Made by a program: the position numbers and the translations under genes. This document shows positions 1 through 6,248 of a DNA stretch of 6,263 nucleotides, one piece after another. Where the stretch lies: the NCBI GenBank assembly GCA_946187095.1, contig CAMHPW010000067.1, positions 1 to 6,263 on the forward strand, written 5' to 3'. The stretch is from an uncultured Clostridia bacterium (lineage in GTDB: Bacteria > Bacillota > Clostridia > Oscillospirales > Acutalibacteraceae). Within the stretch, counting starts at the first letter, position 1, and each line of letters opens with the position of its first letter. The notes under the pieces were generated by a model. The model worked only from the letters and a program-made list of their open reading frames with translations. It was not told the origin of the DNA and ran no database searches.

Positions 1-351
1 GATTTCTTTCGGCGGTATGCCTAAATTCTCACACCCGAATGCGACATCTTCTTCAACGATTCCCGCCACTATCTGATTATCGGGATTCTGCAAAACCAAT
101 CCCACTTTTTTTCTGATATCAAACAGATGTTCATCATCTTCCGTATTCATGCCGTCAACGATCACATCTCCCGTTGAGGGCAAGTATATTGAATTGAAAT
201 GCTTTGCAAGCGTGGATTTTCCCGAACCGTTGTGACCGACTATTGCAACAAATTCACCGTCTTTTATGGTCATGTTCACACCGTTGAGAGCATATTTCTT
301 TTCTTCCTCCGTACCCTCATACTGAAAGTACACTTCTTTTACTTCTATCAT
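1..351 (-). CDS. ecfA1: Energy-coupling factor transporter ATPase EcfA1 (partial, C-terminus beyond left edge)
   Basis: This is the N-terminal 117 residues of an ABC ATPase of about 280 residues; the rest lies beyond position 1. A Walker A motif, GHNGSGKST, sits at residues 39-47. The Q-loop region around Gln88 reads LVLQNPDNQIV, followed by EEDVAFGCENLG and IPPKEI. That QNPDNQ...EEDVAFG...ENLG pattern is characteristic of EcfA/CbiO ATPases and is closest to EcfA1. In the family, EcfA1 and EcfA2 form a cytoplasmic heterodimer. With the EcfT membrane protein it powers uptake of vitamins or metal ions through exchangeable S-components. The Walker B and ABC signature motifs are not in view. The ATG at 351 has a GGAGA site (358-362) 6 nt upstream, inside the end of the methyltransferase gene, so translation is probably coupled. 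ecfA2 and ecfT would be expected further left, but this cannot be seen. Confidence 0.93.
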   Translation of the reverse strand, partial: MIEVKEVYFQYEGTEEEKKYALNGVNMTIKDGEFVAIVGHNGSGKSTLAKHFNSIYLPSTGDVIVDGMNTEDDEHLFDIRKKVGLVLQNPDNQIVAGIVEEDVAFGCENLGIPPKEI

Positions 352-354
352 AAT

Positions 355-1224
355 TTATCTCCATAAACTCTGCCAGATCGCCGTACTTCCGCACGGTAAA
401 GTTAAACCGCTTTCCGTAACGTGCAAGCCTATCTCCGAACTTGTCACCATTCCGCCGAATTTGCTTTTCAGCATTACTCCCAACAAATACTCCATTACAG
501 CAGGCGATAAGCCCGTTGTGTAGGAGTTCAATATGAAAAATTCCGCATTCTCCGACAATATCGGCAGACACAATTCTACCAGTGAAAACAACTGTTCTTC
601 CAATTTCCAGACTTCTCCGTTAGGTCCTCTGCCATAAGATGGGGGGTCCATGATGATTCCGTCATATTTGTTTCCCCTGCGTTGTTCTCTCTGCACGAAC
701 TTCACACAATCGTCAACAAGCCATCTGACAGGCTTATCCTGCAAACTGCTTGAAACGGCATTTTCCTTTGCCCATTGTACCATGCCTTTTGAAGCGTCAA
801 CGTGACATACGCTTGCACCTGCATTCAGACAAGCCAATGTCGCCGCTCCCGTATAGGCAAACATATTTAAGATTTTCAGCGGTCTTTTGACATTCTTTAT
901 TTTCTCGTCAACGTAATCCCAATTAACCGCCTGTTCGGGAAATACGCCTGTATGCTTGAAGCCCATAGGCTTTATATTGAAAGTCAAATCATTGTATTGA
1001 ATACTCCATTGTGACGGGATTTTTTGATAATACTGCCATGCACCCCCACCGCTTGATGAACGCATATAACGGGCGTGTGCATTTTTCCAGAGGGGATTTT
1101 TTTTCGGTGTATGCCAAATAATCTGGGGATCGGGGCGAATCAGCACAATATCTCCCCAGCGTTCCAGACGTTCCCCGTCAGAGCAGTCTATCAATTCATA
1201 ATCTTTCCATTGTGCCTCTCTCAT
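355..1224 (-). CDS. Class I SAM-dependent methyltransferase, RlmI/RlmK-like (probable rRNA methyltransferase)
   Basis: The 289-residue protein has a Rossmann-type methyltransferase core in its second half. Motif I is NMFAYTGAATLACLNAG (residues 120-136). The acidic motif II is HVDAS (141-145), with Asp143 expected to bind the SAM ribose. Asp171-Asp172 is the motif III acidic pair, and DPPSYGRG (193-200) is motif IV. The order and spacing match the COG1092/Methyltrans_SAM group that includes the C-terminal domains of the 23S rRNA methyltransferases RlmI and RlmK. There is no N-terminal PUA domain as in RlmI; residues 1-110 are instead a small domain rich in Trp and Tyr. rRNA as substrate is inferred from the family, and the modified base cannot be told. 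The ATG at 1224 has GGAGG (1233-1237) 8 nt upstream. The gene begins 18 nt after the DUF1963 gene and ends 3 nt before ecfA1, so the three are probably co-transcribed. Confidence 0.88.
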   Translation of the reverse strand: MREAQWKDYELIDCSDGERLERWGDIVLIRPDPQIIWHTPKKNPLWKNAHARYMRSSSGGGAWQYYQKIPSQWSIQYNDLTFNIKPMGFKHTGVFPEQAVNWDYVDEKIKNVKRPLKILNMFAYTGAATLACLNAGASVCHVDASKGMVQWAKENAVSSSLQDKPVRWLVDDCVKFVQREQRRGNKYDGIIMDPPSYGRGPNGEVWKLEEQLFSLVELCLPILSENAEFFILNSYTTGLSPAVMEYLLGVMLKSKFGGMVTSSEIGLHVTESGLTLPCGSTAIWQSLWR

Positions 1225-1242
1225 TCCCTAAACCTCCATTTA

Positions 1243-1983
1243 TTAACCGCAAGCCCAATCGTAATATACATTCGAGAAATTTTTATTCAGCAAATCTTCC
1301 TTTGAAATCATAAACTGACAGTTTCCGCAATCGCCAAACATAATTTCGCAACTGTCTTTGCCATCATCTGTATCTATCTGCAAAAGCAATATTTCAGCCA
1401 TGCCATTCTCGTAAAATTCAGGCGGATTTTGAACAAAATACGGATAACCGCCTGTCTTACTGCCCAATGTACCACATAAATTCCAAAGTTTTTCTTCTTC
1501 CTCGTCATCATCGGCAAGTGCAAGAATTTCATCAAACCCGTTGCACTCAGGAGAAATCATATCCTGTCTTTGCGTGAAAACAGCCTTTCCGCTTTTCTCA
1601 AACGGCGGATATTCATTCGTACTTTCAAAGGGATTTTCTTTCAAAAGCCTGCTTTCATCTTTTGAATAATTTTCTATATAAATCACTTTGCAGTCGTCTT
1701 CCAAGCCGTAAACCTCGTCATCAACAACGTAAAACTGCAATATGCCCTTTTCGGGAAAATCGGGCAGTTTCGGCATTTCTTCCAGATTTATCTGAGCCAT
1801 GAAAAACATGGGATTGCCGTTTTCATCTTTCGGATAATCTTCCGCTTTTTCAAGATACGGACAGCCCCCTATTTTACTTTCCCAAGGCTTTGTTTCACAA
1901 GGCACAAACTTTATTTCATTACACGGTTTATATGTACTTTCCAATTTTTCTCTGAATTTTTCAAGCTCTTTCGGAAATTCCAT
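1243..1983 (-). CDS. DUF1963 (YwqG family) protein, cysteine-rich
   Basis: A 246-residue cytoplasmic protein with no signal peptide or membrane segment. The DUF1963/YwqG pattern is visible: SKIGGCPYL (36-44), GNPMFFMAQINLEEMP (56-71), GILQFYV (80-86), GSKTGGYPYFVQ (174-185), LLLQIDTDD (199-207) and GDCGNCQFMISKEDL (217-231). It is full length for the family. The molecular function of DUF1963 is not established and none is proposed here. It has ten cysteines, including a CxxC at 219-222, and an acidic run of Asp/Glu at 158-164. I chose the ATG at 1983 over the in-frame TTG at 2010. The ATG has a GGAGGAG site 8 nt upstream, and the promoter puts the transcript start near 2006, so the TTG would fall outside the message. 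It is the first gene of the unit that continues into the methyltransferase and ecfA1. Confidence 0.85.
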   Translation of the reverse strand: MEFPKELEKFREKLESTYKPCNEIKFVPCETKPWESKIGGCPYLEKAEDYPKDENGNPMFFMAQINLEEMPKLPDFPEKGILQFYVVDDEVYGLEDDCKVIYIENYSKDESRLLKENPFESTNEYPPFEKSGKAVFTQRQDMISPECNGFDEILALADDDEEEEKLWNLCGTLGSKTGGYPYFVQNPPEFYENGMAEILLLQIDTDDGKDSCEIMFGDCGNCQFMISKEDLLNKNFSNVYYDWACG

Positions 1984-1991
1984 GAAAATCA

Positions 1992-1998
1992 CTCCTCC
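1992..1998 (-). promoter_or_regulatory. Ribosome binding site that fixes the DUF1963 gene start
   Basis: On the minus strand this reads GGAGGAG and ends 8 nt before the ATG at 1983. The longer frame opened by TTG at 2010 would translate straight through this site, giving a nine-residue extension. The site therefore argues for the shorter protein. Confidence 0.85.
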
Positions 1999-2012
1999 AA
2001 ATTTATACAACT

Positions 2013-2041
2013 ATTATAATTTTTTCTCATACCATTGTCAA
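2013..2041 (-). promoter_or_regulatory. Consensus sigma-A promoter for the DUF1963-methyltransferase-ecfA1 unit
   Basis: On the minus strand, a perfect -35 box TTGACA (2036-2041) is separated by exactly 17 bp from a perfect -10 box TATAAT (2013-2018). Initiation would fall near 2006, giving a leader of about 22 nt before the ATG at 1983. The promoter lies immediately after the ilvD terminator. No operator-like dyad is seen around it, so expression may be largely constitutive; that is an inference. Confidence 0.85.
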
Positions 2042-2056
2042 CTGTTTTTCAAAATC

Positions 2057-2095
2057 AAAAAAAACAGAACAGAATATTTTTCAATTCTGTTCTGT
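2057..2095 (-). terminator. Rho-independent terminator of ilvD
   Basis: A perfect 12-bp inverted repeat, ACAGAACAGAAT at 2064-2075 and its complement at 2084-2095, encloses an 8-nt loop. On the minus strand a run of at least seven T follows (2057-2063). It begins 11 bp past the ilvD stop codon at 2106. The stem is AT-rich (4 G-C pairs of 12), so termination may be incomplete. Confidence 0.85.
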
Positions 2096-2105
2096 CATTG
2101 AAATT

Positions 2106-3767
2106 TTAGCCTTTGAGGATTGCACCCTTATCCGCTGATGTGACAAGTGCCGCATATCTTGCAAGATAGCCTGTCTTGATTTTAGGCTCATTCGGTGTCC
2201 AGCCTGCACGCCTTGCGGTAAGTTCTTCTTCACTGACTTTTACGTTTATCTTGTTTGCATTGATGTCAATTTCAATAATATCGCCGTCTTTTACAAGTCC
2301 GATAGGACCGCCTGCCGCCGCTTCGGGCGAAACGTGTCCGATTGACGCACCCCTTGTTGCACCCGAAAAACGTCCGTCTGTAATGAGTGCAACGGTACTT
2401 CCCAAGCCCATACCCATAATCGCACTTGTGGGATTGAGCATTTCTCTCATGCCCGGACCGCCTTTGGGACCTTCATAACGAATGACTACGACATCGCCTT
2501 CCACGATTTTACCGCCTGTAATAGCCGCCATAGCGTCCTCTTCACAGTCGAATACCTTTGCAGGACCGGAGTGTTTCAGCATTTCGGGAGCAACTGCCGA
2601 ACGCTTTACTACACAGCCGTCGGGAGCAAGATTTCCCCTCAATACAGCGATACCGCCCGTTGTACTGTACGGATTTTCAACAGGTCTGATAATATCGGGA
2701 TTTTTATTGACGACACCTGCAATATTCTCTGCAACGGTCTTGCCCGTTACCGTAATCAAATCTGTTTTCAGCAAGCCGAGCTTGTTTATTTCATTCATAA
2801 CGGCATAAATGCCGCCTGCCTCGTTCAAATCTTCCATGTAAGTTCTGCCTGCAGGGGCAAGATGACACAAATTCGGTGTATGTGAACTGATATCATTTGC
2901 TATATCAAGATTAAGTTCAATACCGCATTCATGTGCGATTGCAGGCAAGTGCAGCATACTGTTTGTACTGCAGCCCAGAGCCATATCCATTGTCAAGGCA
3001 TTTCTGAAAGCGTCCTCTGTCATGATGTCACGGGGCTTGATGTCTTTTTCAAGCAGTTCCATGATTTTCATGCCGGCACGTTTGGCAAGCTGGATTCTTT
3101 CGGAATAAACTGCCGGGATAGTGCCGTTGCCACGGAGAGCCATGCCAAGAACTTCCGTCAGGCAGTTCATGGAGTTAGCCGTGTACATACCTGAGCATGA
3201 GCCGCAGCTCGGACATACTTTATTTTCATATTCATTCAGTTCTTCATCGGTGATTTTGCCCGCATTGTATTTTCCTACGGCTTCAAACATACTGGAAAGG
3301 CTTGTTTTGCAGCCCTGTACACGTCCTGCCAGCATAGGTCCGCCGCTGACAAAAATCGTCGGGATATTCAGTCTTGCGGCTGCCATGAGCAGTCCGGGGA
3401 CATTTTTATCACAGTTCGGAATCATGACAAGAGCGTCAAAAGCGTGTGCCAATGCCATGCACTCTGTAGAATCCGCTATCAAATCACGGGTTACAAGAGA
3501 GTATTTCATGCCCTGATGTCCCATGGCGATACCGTCACATACGGCTATTGCAGGGAATACAACGGGATTGCCGCCTGCCATGGCTACGCCTGTTTTAACG
3601 GCATTGGTGATTTTATCGATATTCATGTGACCGGGTACAATTTCATTATAGGAGCTTACAATGCCTATGAGTGGCTTTGCAATTTCCTCATCCGTCATGC
3701 CGAGTGCATGGAGGAGTGACCTTTGGGGTGCACACTGCACACCTTTTTTCATTTTATCGCTTTTCAT
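2106..3767 (-). CDS. ilvD: Dihydroxy-acid dehydratase
   Basis: The complete 553-residue enzyme converts 2,3-dihydroxyisovalerate and 2,3-dihydroxy-3-methylvalerate to the 2-oxo acids that precede valine, leucine and isoleucine. Family motifs are all present. These are CDGIAMGH (77-84), [18 protein letters not shown] (119-136), [16 protein letters not shown] (185-200) and [20 protein letters not shown] (463-482). By analogy with solved IlvD/EDD dehydratases, Cys77, Cys119 and a cysteine in 188-191 would hold the iron-sulfur cluster. Asp78, Asp120, carbamylated Lys121 and Glu442 would bind Mg2+, and Ser468 would act as base. No key residue is missing. The ATG at 3767 has GCAGG 8 nt upstream; Met6 has no such site. 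The gene is monocistronic, with its own promoter and terminator, and no other ilv or leu gene is in the window. The leader of about 30 nt is too short for a T-box or attenuator. Confidence 0.98.
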   Translation of the reverse strand: MKSDKMKKGVQCAPQRSLLHALGMTDEEIAKPLIGIVSSYNEIVPGHMNIDKITNAVKTGVAMAGGNPVVFPAIAVCDGIAMGHQGMKYSLVTRDLIADSTECMALAHAFDALVMIPNCDKNVPGLLMAAARLNIPTIFVSGGPMLAGRVQGCKTSLSSMFEAVGKYNAGKITDEELNEYENKVCPSCGSCSGMYTANSMNCLTEVLGMALRGNGTIPAVYSERIQLAKRAGMKIMELLEKDIKPRDIMTEDAFRNALTMDMALGCSTNSMLHLPAIAHECGIELNLDIANDISSHTPNLCHLAPAGRTYMEDLNEAGGIYAVMNEINKLGLLKTDLITVTGKTVAENIAGVVNKNPDIIRPVENPYSTTGGIAVLRGNLAPDGCVVKRSAVAPEMLKHSGPAKVFDCEEDAMAAITGGKIVEGDVVVIRYEGPKGGPGMREMLNPTSAIMGMGLGSTVALITDGRFSGATRGASIGHVSPEAAAGGPIGLVKDGDIIEIDINANKINVKVSEEELTARRAGWTPNEPKIKTGYLARYAALVTSADKGAILKG

Positions 3768-3803
3768 TTCAAAAACCTGCTTTCATAAAAAAATATATAG
3801 TCT

Positions 3804-3832
3804 ATTATAGAATTTTATCATCTCAATGTCAA
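3804..3832 (-). promoter_or_regulatory. Consensus sigma-A promoter for ilvD
   Basis: On the minus strand, TTGACA (3827-3832) and TATAAT (3804-3809) are both perfect and stand 17 bp apart. Transcription should start near 3797, giving a leader of about 30 nt. The -35 box lies 8 bp beyond the base of the terminator hairpin of the upstream lysozyme gene. Confidence 0.87.
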
Positions 3833-3873
3833 CAATAAAATTGTCATTCCGAAAGTGTTTTCCGGAATGACAA
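3833..3873 (-). terminator. Rho-independent terminator of the lysozyme gene
   Basis: An 11-bp perfect inverted repeat (TTGTCATTCCG at 3841-3851, complement at 3863-3873) can extend by an AAA/TTT pairing past one bulged C, closing on a small loop. On the minus strand it is followed by TTTTATTG, a broken T-tract. It starts 5 bp after the stop codon at 3879. The hairpin is strong; the T-tract is only moderate because an A interrupts it. Confidence 0.78.
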
Positions 3874-3878
3874 AGAGT

Positions 3879-6200
3879 TTATCTTACATAATTGCGTTCT
3901 GGATAGCTGAAATTGTATTTATTCTTTTCGCCGTCATTTTTGTATTCGCCATAGAAAAAGATTTCAAGTTCATCGATTCTTCTGTAAAGGAGTCCCCATA
4001 CATTCCCCACTCCCACACGGGTAAACTGCGTCATGTTGTCGACAATGGTATTTCTGTTCATATTCCTGATATCTTTCACATCGGAACCGCCGTAATATAC
4101 CGAGGAGAATTTCTTGAACTCCGTACCGAAATCATAGCTGTACATCCAGTATGCACCGAGGTTATATCCGAAGCTGACAAGGGCATCAAACTGCTGCTGA
4201 CTGCACTTCAGCTTATAGTCGGAGAAGAAAGTATTCAGTACGGAAGTGATATCGCCGTGATTGAGTTTATTGATCAGCAGGGCATTGGCTTCTTCAGCTA
4301 TCATGTTGTTATAGAAAGCGTTGCCCTCACCCATGACACAGCCGTATCCCACAGTGAGATTGCACGGTGAAAGAGAATCATCCGTTATTTTTGAAACAAA
4401 ACCCTCTTTTTCACGGAGAAAGCCTATCAGATTATCTGTCACATAATGCGTTCCGAGATATGACGCTGAACTGCTTCTGTTGCTGACATAAAAATCGCCC
4501 TTTGCATCCTGACAGGTACTTTCCTTGCCGCCGATGGTCGCATATGCCGTTGTGGTAAAATGTCCCTCATTTGACGGCGTATAGGAGGCTGTCCAGATAT
4601 ATCTGCCGTCTTTTTCGGTTTTCGAGGCCTGCACATAAACCGAACTGTTTCCGTTATCCACTTTGAAACGCAGTGATGAAACCGTTTTATCCGTCACAGC
4701 CAAAAGAGTAACAGACTGACCGGTTTTTGCCAGATTCGGAGAATTATACGCAGCCCTTACGGGTGCGGCATTATTGACTGTCACAATACAAACTGCCCTG
4801 TGACCGTTGCTGTCGGAATATGTGATAGCTGCCTTGCCCGCATGATTGGCATGAACAGTGCCGTTTGAAACGGTCGCCACATAGCTGTCACTTGTATTCC
4901 ATGAAGAACCGTTTTCTCCTACAAGAATGAAATCCTGTCCGGCTGCCAGACTGAATGTACCTGCCGATATGTAAAGATCACCTTTTGATACGCTGCTGAC
5001 TTTGACATTACACTTTGCCGTGATTTTTCCCGTTGAATCGGAAACGGTGATCACAGCCGTACCTGCCGAAAGACCGCTGATCTTTCCGCCACGCACACAC
5101 GCTACATTGGCATTGCTTGATGACCATTTCAAAGTCATGGAGGAATCCGATTTATTCGCCGTAATCACAACACTTGAACCGACATTCACGCTGACACTTG
5201 TACTTGAAAGCGAAATGGAATCCTTACTCTTTACCGTCACTTTACATACAGCCGTTACAACGCCTGTGGAATCCATTGCGGTAATATTTGCCGAACCGGC
5301 CGCAACTGCCGTTACTTTGCCGCTGTTGTCAACCTTTGCAATATTGGTATCTGAAGATTTGAACTTGATGTTTTTACTGTTATTATTGGCAGTTGCCCTG
5401 AGAGTGAAGCTTTCACCCTGTGTGAGTGTTTTTGACGTTTCGGAAAGCGTTATTTTCGTAAAATCCGTTTTCACGGCTGTGATGGTACATTGAGCCGTCT
5501 TTTTGGTTTTGGAGTCCGTTGCGGTGATCACCGCACTGCCTGCCGCAACCGCTGTCACTTTGCCGTTACTGTCGACCTTTGCCACTTTGGTATCGGAACT
5601 TTTCCATGTGACCGTACCCTGATTATTTGACGTTTTGAGAGTATATGTCGTTCCGACGGCAATCTTTCTGTAACTTACCGACAGCTTCATTTCCAGTGCA
5701 GGTGCAGCGGATGTCTGAGTGGATGCCGGTGCCGTATACGTCACATAATCCGTACACATATATCCCACAGTGCCGTCAGGAAGCCTGATATAAGCCCATG
5801 AACTGCCTGCATATCTGATAATGTCCACTTTCGTGTTTTTCGGAACAGTCTTAATGAGAGAATAATCTGTACTTGGTCCTTTTCTGACATTCACATCAGT
5901 CGTTGTATATCCGTCTGTGATGATATCGAGATAATCTGCCGAGCTGTATCCCACAGTGCCGTCAGGAAGTCTGATCCTGAGCCAGTCAGGATTTGACCTG
6001 TCAAGCACAGTAACTTTTGTATTTTCGTCTATTACTGTGATAACACCGTAACCCATGCCCGTACCGCTCCTGAGATTGAGATCGGCTGTTGTTTTGGCAT
6101 AGACGTTTTCTGCAGCAAATGCGGTCACCGAAAATACACTTGACGATGCCGTGACAAGTGCCGCACATGACAGCACTGCGAAAATTTTTCTGAAATTCAT
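3879..6200 (-). CDS. Secreted SH3b-Big_2-GH24 lysozyme-like cell-wall hydrolase
   Basis: A 773-residue exported protein (numbered from the ATG at 6200). Residues 1-29 are a signal peptide (MNFRK, hydrophobic core, AFA cleavage site). Two bacterial SH3 domains follow at about 33-92 and 98-153, sharing RLPDGTVGY, then a Thr/Ala/Ser-rich linker. Four Big_2 Ig-like domains lie at about 171-243, 249-323, 328-401 and 409-476 (the last divergent), then another beta-rich, probably Ig-like module at 482-573. The C-terminus (about 591-750) resembles GH24 lysozyme. It has an EKEG segment with candidate catalytic Glu599, Asp607/Asp608, and LTVGYG with Thr616, matching the T4 lysozyme Glu-Asp-Thr arrangement. 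QFDALVSFGYNLG (670-682) and GLLYRRIDELE follow. The likely role is peptidoglycan cleavage outside the cell; whether it remodels the host wall or attacks rivals is unknown. An upstream in-frame ATG at 6242 has AGGA 11 nt before it; I prefer 6200 for its normal signal peptide, though its own ribosome site is poor. There is no sortase motif, dockerin or membrane anchor. Confidence 0.88.
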   Translation of the reverse strand: MNFRKIFAVLSCAALVTASSSVFSVTAFAAENVYAKTTADLNLRSGTGMGYGVITVIDENTKVTVLDRSNPDWLRIRLPDGTVGYSSADYLDIITDGYTTTDVNVRKGPSTDYSLIKTVPKNTKVDIIRYAGSSWAYIRLPDGTVGYMCTDYVTYTAPASTQTSAAPALEMKLSVSYRKIAVGTTYTLKTSNNQGTVTWKSSDTKVAKVDSNGKVTAVAAGSAVITATDSKTKKTAQCTITAVKTDFTKITLSETSKTLTQGESFTLRATANNNSKNIKFKSSDTNIAKVDNSGKVTAVAAGSANITAMDSTGVVTAVCKVTVKSKDSISLSSTSVSVNVGSSVVITANKSDSSMTLKWSSSNANVACVRGGKISGLSAGTAVITVSDSTGKITAKCNVKVSSVSKGDLYISAGTFSLAAGQDFILVGENGSSWNTSDSYVATVSNGTVHANHAGKAAITYSDSNGHRAVCIVTVNNAAPVRAAYNSPNLAKTGQSVTLLAVTDKTVSSLRFKVDNGNSSVYVQASKTEKDGRYIWTASYTPSNEGHFTTTAYATIGGKESTCQDAKGDFYVSNRSSSASYLGTHYVTDNLIGFLREKEGFVSKITDDSLSPCNLTVGYGCVMGEGNAFYNNMIAEEANALLINKLNHGDITSVLNTFFSDYKLKCSQQQFDALVSFGYNLGAYWMYSYDFGTEFKKFSSVYYGGSDVKDIRNMNRNTIVDNMTQFTRVGVGNVWGLLYRRIDELEIFFYGEYKNDGEKNKYNFSYPERNYVR
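3948..4430 (-). other. GH24-type lysozyme domain of the secreted protein
   Basis: This is the coding part for the catalytic domain. The triad candidates are Glu599, Asp608 (or Asp607) and Thr616. Glu599 to Asp608 is nine residues, as in T4 lysozyme (11 to 20); Asp608 to Thr616 is eight residues against six in T4. The His that usually follows the TIGYG motif is replaced by Cys621. Cys613 and Cys621 flank the Thr, so a disulfide is possible in this exported protein. Confidence 0.8.
4773..5690 (-). repeat. Array of four Big_2 Ig-like domain repeats
   Basis: Four tandem units of roughly 68-75 residues encode Big_2 domains, each with the pattern W/F-x-SS/TSD, V/I-A-x-V, G-K/T-V/I, A-G-x-A-x-I-T and a closing C-x-V/I-x-V strand. 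Units 1 and 2 are the closest: the KSSDT...VAAGSA stretch recurs 81 codons (243 bp) apart with few changes, at about 5511-5600 and 5268-5357. That points to recent internal duplication. Unit 4 is the most diverged. Confidence 0.82.
5742..6104 (-). repeat. Two tandem bacterial SH3 domains with a conserved 29-bp direct repeat
   Basis: The coding sequence for the two SH3b domains is a tandem duplication with a 62-codon period. The end of each domain shares a 29-bp segment, at 5761-5789 and 5947-5975, differing at one base and encoding RLPDGTVGY. SH3b domains of this kind bind peptidoglycan or wall peptides in related hydrolases. Confidence 0.8.
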
Positions 6201-6216
6201 TGGTATGCATCTGCTA

Positions 6217-6248
6217 CTCAAAATATGGACAAATATACCCATATTGAG
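6217..6248. promoter_or_regulatory. Imperfect inverted repeat upstream of the lysozyme gene (candidate operator or leader hairpin)
   Basis: On the plus strand, CTCAAAATATGG (6217-6228) and CCATATTGAG (6239-6248) pair over ten bases, with a two-base bulge in the left arm and a 10-nt spacer. The arm centres are about 21 bp apart, near two helical turns, as for a dimeric repressor site. It sits just upstream of the chosen ATG at 6200. No convincing -35/-10 pair could be placed in the 63 bases available, so the promoter may lie beyond the right edge. If translation began at 6242, most of the repeat would be coding. Confidence 0.4.

Noticed and set aside
1984..2010. A TTG start at 2010 adding nine residues to the DUF1963 protein.
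   Set aside because: The extension translates the ribosome binding site itself and the TTG lies upstream of the expected transcript start.
2176..3719. Several plus-strand frames of 87-131 codons opposite ilvD.
   Set aside because: ilvD is complete with all catalytic motifs on the minus strand. These frames have no supporting start signals or family resemblance.
3769..3786. A five-codon upstream frame (MKAGF, stop) in the ilvD leader, a possible leader peptide.
   Set aside because: It has no ribosome site, no run of Ile, Leu or Val codons, and no room for alternative hairpins before ilvD, so it is probably chance.
3841..3873. The strong GTCATTCCG...CGGAATGAC hairpin as a possible MITE or dispersed palindrome.
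   Set aside because: Only one copy occurs in the window, there is no target duplication, and its position right after a stop codon fits a terminator.
3855..4370. A 171-codon plus-strand frame whose N-terminus looks like a membrane segment.
   Set aside because: It runs opposite the conserved GH24 coding region and begins inside the terminator hairpin. It shows no ribosome site or recognisable family.
5002..5493. A 163-codon plus-strand frame rich in Val, Leu and Thr.
   Set aside because: It is the complement of the Big_2 repeat region; its composition follows from the Thr/Val-rich repeats on the other strand.
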